This document shows, piece after piece, positions 26,711 to 34,773 of a DNA stretch of 64,000 bases. A program made the translations under genes and the position numbers. The DNA comes from JBDRDD01 sp043821115 (GTDB lineage Bacteria; CAYTYR01; UBA6262; DAOVJB01): the NCBI GenBank assembly GCA_043821115.1, contig JBDRDD010000024.1:1-64000 (forward strand), read 5' to 3'. A model generated the notes under the pieces. It was given only the letters and a program-made list of their open reading frames with translations. It did no database searches and was not told where the DNA came from. The stretch's first letter is position 1; each line of letters begins with the position of its first letter.

Positions 26711-26741
26711 ACCCCGGGATTTACTCCCGGGGTATTTTTTT
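26711..26741 (+). terminator. Terminator of the structured RNA
   Basis: ACCCCGGGA (26711-26719) and TCCCGGGGT (26725-26733) pair perfectly around 5 bases, followed by A and seven T. It is the strongest intrinsic terminator in the window and supports an independent RNA gene upstream. Confidence 0.92.
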
Positions 26742-26767
26742 CGTGTATACTGGCTGTGAAAATTGTC

Positions 26768-26797
26768 TTGACACAAGTCTTAAAAAAGAAGTATAGT
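26768..26797 (+). promoter_or_regulatory. Sigma70-type promoter of the TPR lipoprotein gene
   Basis: TTGACA (26768-26773) and TATAGT (26792-26797) with an 18-base spacer, 48 bases before the ATG at 26846. Confidence 0.75.
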
Positions 26798-26845
26798 AAA
26801 AGAGGAGAAATGTGGAGTTTTAAGTATAAATAACAGGGGTTTGGC

Positions 26846-27403
26846 ATGAAATTCTCCAATTATTTGCTGCTTGCAATGTGCTTTTTGTTGATAGCGGGTT
26901 GTGGTTCTCCAAGACGCGCCAGAATTCCAACTGCTCCACAAGGTGTGTCCGATGAAGCTTATATAGAGGGTCTGCGACTTCTTGATTCGGCAGAGTACGA
27001 TGAGGCCATAGTGGCTTTTGATAATACACTTAAAGGTGACCCCTGGTTTGATCCGGCATACATAGGGACAAGTCTTGCATATCTTGGAAAGGGTGAATAT
27101 AATGCTGCCCGTGAGAGTGTTGAGAAAGCCCTGGATATGAATAAGCGAAATCCCTTTGCCTATGTGGCTCAGGGAAGAATACTTGCCGAACAGGGAAAAT
27201 TCGACAAGGCCTTGAAAAAATTCAATAAGGCCATAAAAGTAGACCCCCTGTGTGCCGAAGCATTCTTCTATAAAGGCCAGCTTTATGAGAAGCAACGCCA
27301 GTACGGGAAAGCTGGAATTTCCTACAAGAATGCCCTGTCAGTGGACAATAATTTTCATAGAGCCAGTACATCCTGGGAGCGTCTTCAGGCTATGGAACAG
27401 TAA
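26846..27403 (+). CDS. TPR-repeat lipoprotein
   Basis: 185 residues. A lipoprotein signal peptide with lipobox LIAGC puts the lipidated Cys at residue 19. At least three or four tetratricopeptide repeats follow (~residues 35-180), seen as A-x(3)-(Y/F)-x(11)-P-x(2)-(A/P) spacing, for example AFDNTLKGDPWFDPAYIGTS and KFNKAIKVDPLCAEAFFYKG. Such proteins serve as scaffolds at the envelope, for example in outer-membrane assembly, pilus biogenesis or secretion. No enzymatic motif is present. It has its own promoter and precedes an OmpA-like lipoprotein, so both may support envelope structure. The exact partner cannot be read from the sequence. Confidence 0.85.
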   Translation: MKFSNYLLLAMCFLLIAGCGSPRRARIPTAPQGVSDEAYIEGLRLLDSAEYDEAIVAFDNTLKGDPWFDPAYIGTSLAYLGKGEYNAARESVEKALDMNKRNPFAYVAQGRILAEQGKFDKALKKFNKAIKVDPLCAEAFFYKGQLYEKQRQYGKAGISYKNALSVDNNFHRASTSWERLQAMEQ

Positions 27404-27467
27404 AAAATCTTTTTAGTTTACCTTACAATGAAAAAAATCAGAAATTACAAAAAATTGTATAAGTAAT

Positions 27468-27495
27468 AAGGGATAGAATGGGTTTTCTATCCCTT
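27468..27495 (+). terminator. Hairpin between the two lipoprotein genes
   Basis: AAGGGATAGAA (27468-27478) pairs perfectly with TTCTATCCCTT (27485-27495) around 6 bases, followed only by a single T and G. It may be a terminator of modest strength or an mRNA processing hairpin. The rest of 27404-27521 is AT-rich with no other clear element. Confidence 0.55.
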
Positions 27496-27521
27496 TGAGT
27501 TATTACATTGAGGGAGAGAAT

Positions 27522-28394
27522 ATGAGCAGGACAGGAAAATTGATATTTGCCATGGTAATGATGTGTGCATGGATGTTTCAATCGGGTTGTTTTGTTACTA
27601 CCCGCAGATATCAGGATGACACGAAGAAATTAGAAGGTCTCATGTCCGATAGGATAAAGGACAATAAGCAGATTAAGAAAGAATATACCAGACTCAGCGA
27701 AGAAAAGGATAAACTCCAGAAGGAAAACACCTTGCTTTCTTCAGCCCTTGATGCCAAGGAAGAGTCTCACGCTAATATAGTTGCCGACTTAAACCAGGAA
27801 AACAGTGAACTTGCGGTGGAAAACAAGGGACTTAGAATAGAAAATGCTGATCTTAGAGAGAAAATTGTAAACATATCCCAGGAAAAAAAGAAGGAGATAA
27901 GCACTCTTAAACAGACTTATAATTCGCTTGTAACTGACATGCAGGATGAAATAGAGGGCGGGAAGATAAAAATCAACCAGCTTGAGAATGAATTATCTGT
28001 TGTGATTGTTGACAAGATCCTCTTTGACAGCGGAGATGTAAAAGTGAAGCAAGAGGGACAAAAACTGCTTGAGAGGCTGGGAAATGTCCTTAAAAAAGTC
28101 AAGGACAAGCAAGTTCAGATAGAGGGGCATACTGATAATGTTCCGATAGTCGGTGAGCTGACGTCAAAATATCCAACCAACTGGGAACTTTCAGCAGCCC
28201 GTGCAATAAACGTTGCAAAATACCTCGAAGATAAAGTCGGGATGGATCCTGCCAGACTTGTGGCATGTGCTTATTCAGAGTATCGCCCAATATCTGACAA
28301 CAGGACCGCGCAGGGAAGGGCTGATAACAGGCGTATAGAGATAGTCCTTGTTCCGATGAGCGTGGAAGCTGTGGAAGTTGAAGACGGAAAATAA
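27522..28394 (+). CDS. OmpA/Pal-like peptidoglycan-binding lipoprotein with coiled coil
   Basis: 290 residues from the ATG at 27522 (ribosome site AGGGAGAG); an in-frame ATG at 27495 lies inside the hairpin. The lipobox FQSGC gives a lipidated Cys at residue 23. A long coiled coil rich in Lys, Glu and Leu spans ~30-160. The C-terminal OmpA domain (~165-280) has VIVDKILFDSG, VQIEGHTDNVPI, WELSAARAINVAKYL and RADNRRIEIVL. The Asp of GHTDN and the Arg of ADNRR are those that bind diaminopimelate in this family. The protein would link the outer membrane to peptidoglycan, with the coiled coil as a spacer across the periplasm. Confidence 0.92.
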   Translation: MSRTGKLIFAMVMMCAWMFQSGCFVTTRRYQDDTKKLEGLMSDRIKDNKQIKKEYTRLSEEKDKLQKENTLLSSALDAKEESHANIVADLNQENSELAVENKGLRIENADLREKIVNISQEKKKEISTLKQTYNSLVTDMQDEIEGGKIKINQLENELSVVIVDKILFDSGDVKVKQEGQKLLERLGNVLKKVKDKQVQIEGHTDNVPIVGELTSKYPTNWELSAARAINVAKYLEDKVGMDPARLVACAYSEYRPISDNRTAQGRADNRRIEIVLVPMSVEAVEVEDGK

Positions 28395-28418
28395 TCTATA
28401 AAGAGGAGGCGATCTGAT

Positions 28419-28934
28419 TTGAAACTTACGGATTTACTGAAAAATTTACTGCTAGACAAAGATATAAAAAGAAAAGTCAGGTTCTTGAGCGGCATTTCAA
28501 TATTTAAGAAACTGAACATGAGACTTCTTGGCAAGCTCATCAATATTACCTATTCCAAGACCTACCAGAAGGGCGAAACAATTTTTAATGAAGGGGATAT
28601 AGGCAAGGCTATCTTCATAGTGGAAAGAGGCAATGTGGAGATTACCAAAAAAGTTTCCGAGAAAGAGGAGGGAATACTGGTCATACTGGGTCCAGGGGAC
28701 TTTTTCGGGGAGATGGCGCTTCTTGAGGAACTGCCTCGTTCGGCAACCGCACGGGCTATAGAGGAGAGCGAGATATACATAATTTACAAGGTGAATTTCG
28801 ATGCGCTTATTGACAAACACCCACAGGTGGGCCTTCAGATTGTCCGGAACCTTGCCTCAATACTGAGTAAACGCCTGAGAAAGACAAGCGAACAGGTGAC
28901 AGCCCAGATAATAGAGACCTTAAGCGTCAAATAG
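28419..28934 (+). CDS. Cyclic nucleotide-binding domain protein without DNA-binding domain
   Basis: 171 residues that start at TTG (ribosome site GAGGAGG, 9 bases away). Residues ~25-150 form a CRP-type cNMP-binding beta-roll with GETIFNEGDIGKAIFIVERG and the phosphate-binding cassette FGEMALLEELPRSATARA, in which Glu and Arg contact the nucleotide in the family. A C-terminal helix follows. There is no helix-turn-helix, so it is not a CRP-like regulator by itself; it could sense cAMP or another cyclic nucleotide, or regulate the neighbouring permease. It lies 24 bases behind the OmpA-like gene and ~30 bases before the AI-2E family gene, probably in the same transcript. Confidence 0.88.
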   Translation: MKLTDLLKNLLLDKDIKRKVRFLSGISIFKKLNMRLLGKLINITYSKTYQKGETIFNEGDIGKAIFIVERGNVEITKKVSEKEEGILVILGPGDFFGEMALLEELPRSATARAIEESEIYIIYKVNFDALIDKHPQVGLQIVRNLASILSKRLRKTSEQVTAQIIETLSVK

Positions 28935-28965
28935 ATTTCCATAGCACACCGGAAAGGAGCGAACA

Positions 28966-30045
28966 ATCAAAAACAAAACTTTAATCTTCATAGTGCTGCT
29001 TGTGGTACTGGTTTGGTTCTTCTACATTGTGCGCGGTATACTGCTGCCGTTCGTCGCTTCTCTTATGCTCTCATATCTCTTAAACCCTCTTATAAGCCAT
29101 TTCGAGGTTAAAGGTATAAAACGCGGCATAGTTATCCTTTTCTTTTATCTGTTATCCGTCTCTATATTAGTCCTGGGTGCGAAGTATTTGTTGCCGAAGA
29201 TACTAGACGAAATAGCAAGCCTTACCAACAGCATACCTGTTTTTACCTCCCAGATAAAAAAAGAACTTTTGAGCATAGGGGAAAATCTCCGAAGGTATTA
29301 TCCTGCTTCAGACGGAGTACAGTTCGGGGAAATGATAGTTAAGAAAACCCAGCAATTCGCCCAGACCACACTAACAAACATTCCCAAGTACCTTATGAAC
29401 ATTTTCTCACTATTCTCCCTTTTTATTCTGATACCTTTTATAACTTTCTTCCTGCTTCTTGACTGGAGGAAGATAAACTGTGGTCTTTTCAATATGCTGC
29501 CCGCAAAGTATGTGGAAACTGTCCTGTGCATAGTGTGCGAGATAAATGAAGTTCTGGGAGGTTTCATGAGGGGGCACATGATACGATTCGGCTGGATAAC
29601 GCTTATTTCCACCGTAGGCTTGGTCTACATAAATCTTGAATATGCGATTGTCCTGGGAGTGTTCGTTGGGCTTACCAATGTTGTTCCCTACCTTGGGCCT
29701 CTTATAGGCGCGATCCCTATAGTGATAATGGCATTCTTCAAATACGGCCAAGTTATGGCGCTTAAGGTTATAGTGGTGATAGCCATTGTGCAGCTTCTGG
29801 ACAATCTGGTGGTGGCTCCATATGTGTTCAGCAAAAGCGTGAAGCTCCACTTTATTCTTGTCCTGTTTGCTATCCTTTCAGGCGCGAAGATATTTGGCTT
29901 TATGGGTGTCATATTCGGGGTTCCAATATTCTCTGCTATCAAGGTGACGCTGGAAATTCTCTACAATCGCATGAGCAGGATTGATCTTAGGAAGGTAAGG
30001 GAGCTTGATTCACAGAAAATACTTCTTGAGCAATTCAAGGCATAG
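28966..30045 (+). CDS. AI-2E family transporter (PerM-like) with apparent AUC start
   Basis: An inner-membrane protein with about eight hydrophobic segments, periplasm-facing soluble part at ~90-150, and family motifs PFVASLMLSYLLNPLI near the start and NVVPYLGPLIGAIP in the second half. Members of this family export small molecules or ions; autoinducer-2 export is known for only some. The start is odd. The strong ribosome site AAGGAG (28954-28959) is followed 6 bases later by ATC (28966), in frame and after a TAG at 28942. The first GTG is at 28993, 33 bases from the site and inside the first membrane segment. ATC gives a basic N-terminus (IKNKT) and a full first helix, so 359 residues is my choice. 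Confidence 0.85.
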   Translation: MKNKTLIFIVLLVVLVWFFYIVRGILLPFVASLMLSYLLNPLISHFEVKGIKRGIVILFFYLLSVSILVLGAKYLLPKILDEIASLTNSIPVFTSQIKKELLSIGENLRRYYPASDGVQFGEMIVKKTQQFAQTTLTNIPKYLMNIFSLFSLFILIPFITFFLLLDWRKINCGLFNMLPAKYVETVLCIVCEINEVLGGFMRGHMIRFGWITLISTVGLVYINLEYAIVLGVFVGLTNVVPYLGPLIGAIPIVIMAFFKYGQVMALKVIVVIAIVQLLDNLVVAPYVFSKSVKLHFILVLFAILSGAKIFGFMGVIFGVPIFSAIKVTLEILYNRMSRIDLRKVRELDSQKILLEQFKA

Positions 30046-30057
30046 GAAGTACGATTT

Positions 30058-31476
30058 ATGGGGATGAGCGAACATATTGATTTTTACAGGAATCAGCATG
30101 TCAGGCAGCGCATAGCCGAGTACTGCGGCGGTACGGGTACAGACACATCCACCTTTACTACGGCCCCGCACATGGTGGCATATGGCGATGCAGGCGGCGA
30201 AAGCAGCCTGATGTATGAGCGCTTTTGCAGCGATTCTCTGGATAAAGATTCCTTTTCCTGGATACTTGATAACGGGCTTGATATTTTCCGTTCTTTGTGG
30301 GACAGGGATTACATACTTGGCATCCTGGACGTGGAATACTACAACATAGATTATCCCGGGGAGATATATCTCAACCAGGAGAAGACATTTTCAAAGATAG
30401 AAGCTGTGTACGAGGCTATACTTGACACTTTCTATGCGTTCAATATACAACCTCTTGTGATAATGACCGGTCAGGGCTACCATTTTTCATTCCAGATAAA
30501 AAGGGAAAGCAGAGCGTCCAGGGAACTTGAAAAAATAGGAAATATTAACAGTTCTCTTTATACTAAGTATGTTTCCGCTAAGGAGTGGTTCGGTCGTGAA
30601 ATCTCAGCTGCCAACGCCCAAGCATATGACGGCATGGGCAGGGTAATGGAATATGTAGTACACATGGTTATAAAAAAGGCCTGCTCAAAGTCCAGGGTCC
30701 CGGTCTTGTGTACGGATCTCGCCGTTGGTATAGGGGAAACAGGACGGGAAGGAATATCGCTTGATCTGTCAATGTACGGTGATCCCATTTATATACGCGA
30801 TATCAGATGTCCTTTCAGTACACATCAAAAGCATAAGGTGGAGGTCTCAAAATTCGGAAACATGGTTGCAGAGGAGATACCCATCCAGGTTTCCCTACCG
30901 CGTATTAATGGTTCCCTGGGTGATTTCCTAGAGATGAGAAGGGATTACTCCAGGGCCAGTGCTTACGCAGAGACCGTAAGCACAAGGATACCCGATGTTT
31001 CCCTGTCTTTCGGGCGCCTGATAAAAAGTTACAAACATTCCAGGCTGTACCAGTTCCATAAATCGTTTGATGCTATAGGACATGACACTGTGAGATATGT
31101 ACTTCAAACTCACGAGAAAATAGACATGAGCATGTTGCCTCCCTGCGTCACCCATTCGCTCCTGCAGCCAAATGACAACCTGTTAAAGCCCACGAATATG
31201 CAGGTTCTTACAAGGGTTCTCTTAAAACTCGGATGGCATCCAAGGCGCATCGCCGCCCTTATAAGTTCCAAGTATGAGCAGGAACAATATGAGTGGGGTA
31301 CGATATGGACTCTTTATGATGCCAGGACGCGGGCAGATTTTTATGTAAGGCTGTTCGGAGGGTTCATAAGTGCCGGTATAGATAGGGAAAAAGATCTTAA
31401 TTGTGTTTCCCACCAGGAAAAGGGATATTGTTGGGAGCCTTGGTGCGGTCATAACTTGGAAAACTACAAATTGTGA
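30058..31476 (+). CDS. Unrecognised protein with archaeo-eukaryotic primase-like motifs
   Basis: 472 residues, soluble, with no signal peptide. I do not recognise a named family, but three motifs are in the order seen in AEP-superfamily primases: ILDVEYYN (D91, E93; possible metal ligands), MTGQGYHFSF (H142; like the S-G-x-G-x-H motif), and IRCPFSTHQKHK (R250, S254, H256, K258; like RxPxSxHxK). The C-terminus has C449, H452, C458, C463 and H465, a probable zinc site near the stop. AEP proteins polymerise nucleotides in replication, repair or mobile elements. No helicase or ligase gene is adjacent, and the neighbours are a permease and an isomerase, so the role is open. Fold assignment rests on motifs only. 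Confidence 0.6.
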   Translation: MGMSEHIDFYRNQHVRQRIAEYCGGTGTDTSTFTTAPHMVAYGDAGGESSLMYERFCSDSLDKDSFSWILDNGLDIFRSLWDRDYILGILDVEYYNIDYPGEIYLNQEKTFSKIEAVYEAILDTFYAFNIQPLVIMTGQGYHFSFQIKRESRASRELEKIGNINSSLYTKYVSAKEWFGREISAANAQAYDGMGRVMEYVVHMVIKKACSKSRVPVLCTDLAVGIGETGREGISLDLSMYGDPIYIRDIRCPFSTHQKHKVEVSKFGNMVAEEIPIQVSLPRINGSLGDFLEMRRDYSRASAYAETVSTRIPDVSLSFGRLIKSYKHSRLYQFHKSFDAIGHDTVRYVLQTHEKIDMSMLPPCVTHSLLQPNDNLLKPTNMQVLTRVLLKLGWHPRRIAALISSKYEQEQYEWGTIWTLYDARTRADFYVRLFGGFISAGIDREKDLNCVSHQEKGYCWEPWCGHNLENYKL

Positions 31477-31501
31477 GTTGCGTCTCTAAGGAGTTCTTGC
31501 T

Positions 31502-32383
31502 GTGAAAATAGGAGTCTCGACTGGACTTTTTCATAATTATGACCTGGTGAATTTACTCCCCGTGTTCAAACGAACAGGCTTTGATATTATAGAGGTGGGT
31601 ACGGGAACACCAGAGTGGAATTCGCATCCTCCGGGTCATTCTCATTCACAGGAAGGCGCACAGGGTCTTGTCGAAAGGCTGCAGACTTTCAGGCTTAAAA
31701 TACATTCCCTGCACCTTAGGGATAAGCTTAAGCAGGAGCATATCGATGTTCATTCCCTGCATACATCTTTTGGAAGCGGGCTGGACATATCATCATTGGA
31801 TGATAAGGTGCGTTGCACGGGTGTAGAAGAAGTAAAGAAAAATATAGACCTTCTCTCTTTTCTTGACGGGAATATTGCTATAGTCCACCCCGGAGGGCAT
31901 CTAAATGATGTTAATGATCAGGAGGAGAGAAAGGGCAGGATCCAAAAAAGTATCCAGAGTCTGAGTGAGATAGTGGTATATGCCAAGGATAAGGGTATAA
32001 AAGTTGCGGTGGAAAACCTGCTTCCACATATGGTTTGCGGTTATGCTCATGAGGTACTGGATCTTGTTAAGGATTTTGATCCATCTGTTGTTGGGATCTG
32101 TTTTGATTCGTCCCATGCTAATCTCGCGGAGAATCCACAAGAGGTTGTAAGGAAGTTTGCCGGCAGGCTCCTGACGGTTCATTTTTCCGATAACCACGGC
32201 CAGTATGATGATCATCTCACCCCGGGGGAAGGTAAAATAAACTGGTCGGATATGATAAACACGTTAAAAGACATCTCCTATAACGGGGTATTTATGATGG
32301 AGGTGATCAAGAACATAGAAGGACAGGATCCATACAGGATATTGAGGGAGATGTATACGAAGGCTTTAGATATATGTGTTTGA
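31502..32383 (+). CDS. Sugar phosphate isomerase/epimerase-type TIM-barrel protein
   Basis: 293 residues from GTG (ribosome site AAGGAG). It begins MKIGVSTGLFHNYDLVNLL, typical of the xylose-isomerase-like/AP-endonuclease-2 TIM barrels. Possible metal ligands are in VHPGGH, VAVENLLPHM (Glu), ICFDSSHANL (Asp, His), LTVHFSDNHG (His) and the final MEVIK (Glu). The family includes sugar and inosose isomerases as well as endonuclease IV; the isomerase branch fits better because the DNA-binding loops of Nfo are not evident. The substrate is unknown. It follows the primase-like gene by 26 bases and precedes a tiny reading frame and hisS. Confidence 0.85.
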   Translation: MKIGVSTGLFHNYDLVNLLPVFKRTGFDIIEVGTGTPEWNSHPPGHSHSQEGAQGLVERLQTFRLKIHSLHLRDKLKQEHIDVHSLHTSFGSGLDISSLDDKVRCTGVEEVKKNIDLLSFLDGNIAIVHPGGHLNDVNDQEERKGRIQKSIQSLSEIVVYAKDKGIKVAVENLLPHMVCGYAHEVLDLVKDFDPSVVGICFDSSHANLAENPQEVVRKFAGRLLTVHFSDNHGQYDDHLTPGEGKINWSDMINTLKDISYNGVFMMEVIKNIEGQDPYRILREMYTKALDICV

Positions 32384-32392
32384 GGGAGTATT

Positions 32393-32440
32393 ATGGAAGC
32401 TAAATCAATTATAAAATGTCCTCCAATGCAACAGGAATAA
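32393..32440 (+). CDS. Possible 15-residue leader peptide before hisS
   Basis: A tiny frame, MEAKSIIKCPPMQQE, with GAGGGAG (32382-32388) 4 bases before its ATG and its stop just before the hisS ribosome site (AAAAAGGAG). It contains no His codons, so classical histidine attenuation is unlikely. It may couple translation into hisS, or be chance. Confidence 0.3.
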   Translation: MEAKSIIKCPPMQQE

Positions 32441-32455
32441 AAAAGGAGTAATAAT

Positions 32456-33721
32456 ATGACGAAATTAAGTGCTGCTCGCGGGGTTAAGGATATTGTGGCT
32501 CCCGAAGTCAAATTATGGCAATATATTGAAAAAACAGCAAGAGAATTGTTTGGTACTTACGGATTTGATGAAATAAGGATTCCCGTGTTTGAGAACACTT
32601 CTCTTTTCGTGCGCAGCATAGGGGATACTACTGATATCGTGGAAAAAGAGATGTACACTTTCAGTGACCGTAAGGGCAGGAGTCTTACACTGCGTCCGGA
32701 GGGGACAGCAGGTGTTGTGAGAGCTTATTTGGAGCGAGGGATAGGTTCAAGCGCCCAGGTATCCAAATTGTATTACTCAGGTCCTATGTTTAGATACGAG
32801 CGTCCCCAGGCCGGACGCATGAGGCAGTTCCACCAGATAGGGGCCGAAATAATAGGAACCAAGAGTGTTTTGGCTGATGTTGAGATCATAGTTCTGGGCA
32901 TGGATCTCTTTAACAAACTGGGTGTTGAGGGGCTCACATTATATATTAACAGTCTTGGCTGTGCCGATTGCAGGAAAGACTTCAAGAAAGCACTCGAGCA
33001 TTATCTTAAAGAGAATGAAGCTTCATTATGCGATGACTGCAAGAAAAGGACCAAAAGAAATCCATTGCGCGTGCTTGACTGCAAAGTTGACTCCAAGGAA
33101 CTTAAAAATATACCTTTCGTGGGGGATTTTCTTTGTGGGAGCTGTAAAGAGCACTTCGATCAGCTCATGGCAATGCTTGAGAGTTTGAACGTGAAGTATA
33201 CGATTGATTCTCACCTTGTAAGAGGGCTGGATTACTATACGGGTACGGTTTTTGAGATAAAGACGGATGTTCTTGGGGCGCAGGATGCTGTTGCCGCAGG
33301 TGGTCGTTACGATAATCTGATTTGCGAGTTGGGAGGCCAAGAGGGTACCGGAGCAGTCGGTTTCTCACTGGGTATGGAGCGCCTGGTCATGATAATAAAG
33401 GCACAGGAACTCTCGGTCGATACTGGAAGTTCTGCGCAGGTATATATTGCCACGCTTGGTGAGAAGGCAAGGGAGTATGCCATAGGGGTTCTTTTTAAGC
33501 TTCGAAGAGCAGGTGTCTTTGCCGAGATGAATTATGATGACCGGAGCTTGAAAGCCCAGTTGCGCCAGGCAAACAAGACCAATGCCGATTATGCTCTAAT
33601 TGTAGGCGATGAAGAGCTAAAGGATGGTAAAATCTTGCTTCGCAATATGGAGGATTCAGCTCAGAGCGATGTAGCTTTGTCCGATGTAATGGATACAATC
33701 CTTAAAAAACTAAATATATAA
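32456..33721 (+). CDS. hisS: Histidyl-tRNA synthetase
   Basis: 421 residues, normal length for bacterial class II HisRS. It charges tRNA-His with histidine in the cytoplasm. Motif 2 region: LRPEGTAGVVRAY and FRYERPQAGRMRQFHQIG; the histidine-specific block GLDYYTGTVFE; motif 3 GFSLGMERL; and a C-terminal anticodon-binding domain (~325-420, YIATLGEKAREYA). The ribosome site AAAGGAG precedes the ATG. A strong terminator follows. In many bacteria hisS is next to aspS; here an SPFH gene lies between. Confidence 0.98.
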   Translation: MTKLSAARGVKDIVAPEVKLWQYIEKTARELFGTYGFDEIRIPVFENTSLFVRSIGDTTDIVEKEMYTFSDRKGRSLTLRPEGTAGVVRAYLERGIGSSAQVSKLYYSGPMFRYERPQAGRMRQFHQIGAEIIGTKSVLADVEIIVLGMDLFNKLGVEGLTLYINSLGCADCRKDFKKALEHYLKENEASLCDDCKKRTKRNPLRVLDCKVDSKELKNIPFVGDFLCGSCKEHFDQLMAMLESLNVKYTIDSHLVRGLDYYTGTVFEIKTDVLGAQDAVAAGGRYDNLICELGGQEGTGAVGFSLGMERLVMIIKAQELSVDTGSSAQVYIATLGEKAREYAIGVLFKLRRAGVFAEMNYDDRSLKAQLRQANKTNADYALIVGDEELKDGKILLRNMEDSAQSDVALSDVMDTILKKLNI

Positions 33722-33749
33722 ATTATAATTTAATTTAATTATAATATAT

Positions 33750-33775
33750 GGGCACTTTTGTAATGTGCCCTTTTT
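33750..33775 (+). terminator. Terminator after hisS
   Basis: GGGCAC (33750-33755) pairs with GTGCCC (33765-33770), followed by TTTTT. Confidence 0.88.
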
Positions 33776-33814
33776 AATTGACTTTTGCTACCAATTGTAG
33801 TAGGATAAAAATGA

Positions 33815-33820
33815 TATAAT
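33815..33820 (+). promoter_or_regulatory. Candidate -10 box of the SPFH gene
   Basis: A perfect TATAAT, 68 bases before the ATG at 33889, in a very AT-rich stretch. No good -35 lies at 16-18 bases; the nearest TTG-type boxes are off by several bases. Confidence 0.4.
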
Positions 33821-33888
33821 TTGTGTATATTCTTTTTAATTAGAGAATTACATATATTAATTATATAGGTACACAAAAGGAGGCAGTC

Positions 33889-34737
33889 ATGATTTGGTTT
33901 ATAGGTATATTTTTAATTGTGGTTTTTCTCTCTGGCATAAGGATTATACGTCCTACTCACAGGGGTTTCGTTGAAAGACTTGGAAAATACAAGAGGTTTG
34001 CGCTTCCTGGTTTTCAGTGGATTATTCCTGTTATAGACAAGATGGTTAAAGTAAACGTAACAGAGCAAATGGTAGATGCCCAGCCTCAGGAAATTATTAC
34101 AAATGATAATCTTAATGCAAGAGTAGACGCTCAGGTGTATTTCAAGGTAACTACAGACGAGGAAAGTGTGAAGAACTGCCAGTATAACGTTCATGATTAC
34201 AAATGGCAGATAGTGAATCTTGCCAGGACTACCCTTAGGAATATAATAGGGACTTTAACTCTAAAATCCGCAAATAGTGAACGCGATAAGATTAATGGAG
34301 AACTACTCTCTACACTAAGTAAAGAAACTAAGAATTGGGGTATGGAGATTGTTAGAACAGAGCTTAAGGAAATTGAGCCACCTGCTGATGTGCAGGAAAC
34401 CATGAATAAGGTTGTCAAGGCAGAGAATGAAAAAGTAGCAGCAATTGATTTTGCTACTGCTACAGAAACAGTTGCGGATGGACAAAAACGTGCAGAGATT
34501 AAAAAAGCAGAGGGTGTAAGACGAGCACGTATTTTGGAAGCAGAAGGAGAGGCGGAAGCAATAAAGCTTGTAAATGAAGCTGCGGATAAATATTTTGTGG
34601 GTAATGCGCAGCTTTTAAGAAAGTTAGAGACGGTTGAGAATTCTTTGCGTCAAAACTCAAAAGTTGTTCTTCCTGCTGACTCAGAACTTGTTAACGTGAT
34701 AGGTGATCTCGCAGGAGTCCTTCCAATTAAGAAATAG
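33889..34737 (+). CDS. SPFH/band 7 (stomatin-like) membrane protein
   Basis: 282 residues. One N-terminal membrane segment (~1-20), then an SPFH domain (~25-180) that begins IIRPTHRGFVERLGKYKRF, with VNVTEQMVDAQPQEIITNDN typical of stomatin/paraslipin types. A charged helical coiled coil (~180-240: A-E-G-x-A-E-A-type repeats) mediates oligomers in this family. Such proteins form membrane microdomains that organise proteases and other envelope proteins; a partner NfeD-type gene is not adjacent. Its DNA looks more AT-rich than hisS and aspS, and it has its own terminator-bounded unit between them, suggesting later insertion. Confidence 0.93.
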   Translation: MIWFIGIFLIVVFLSGIRIIRPTHRGFVERLGKYKRFALPGFQWIIPVIDKMVKVNVTEQMVDAQPQEIITNDNLNARVDAQVYFKVTTDEESVKNCQYNVHDYKWQIVNLARTTLRNIIGTLTLKSANSERDKINGELLSTLSKETKNWGMEIVRTELKEIEPPADVQETMNKVVKAENEKVAAIDFATATETVADGQKRAEIKKAEGVRRARILEAEGEAEAIKLVNEAADKYFVGNAQLLRKLETVENSLRQNSKVVLPADSELVNVIGDLAGVLPIKK

Positions 34738-34773
34738 ATCTGGAATATATAGTATTGTGAAAAGAGAAAATTT

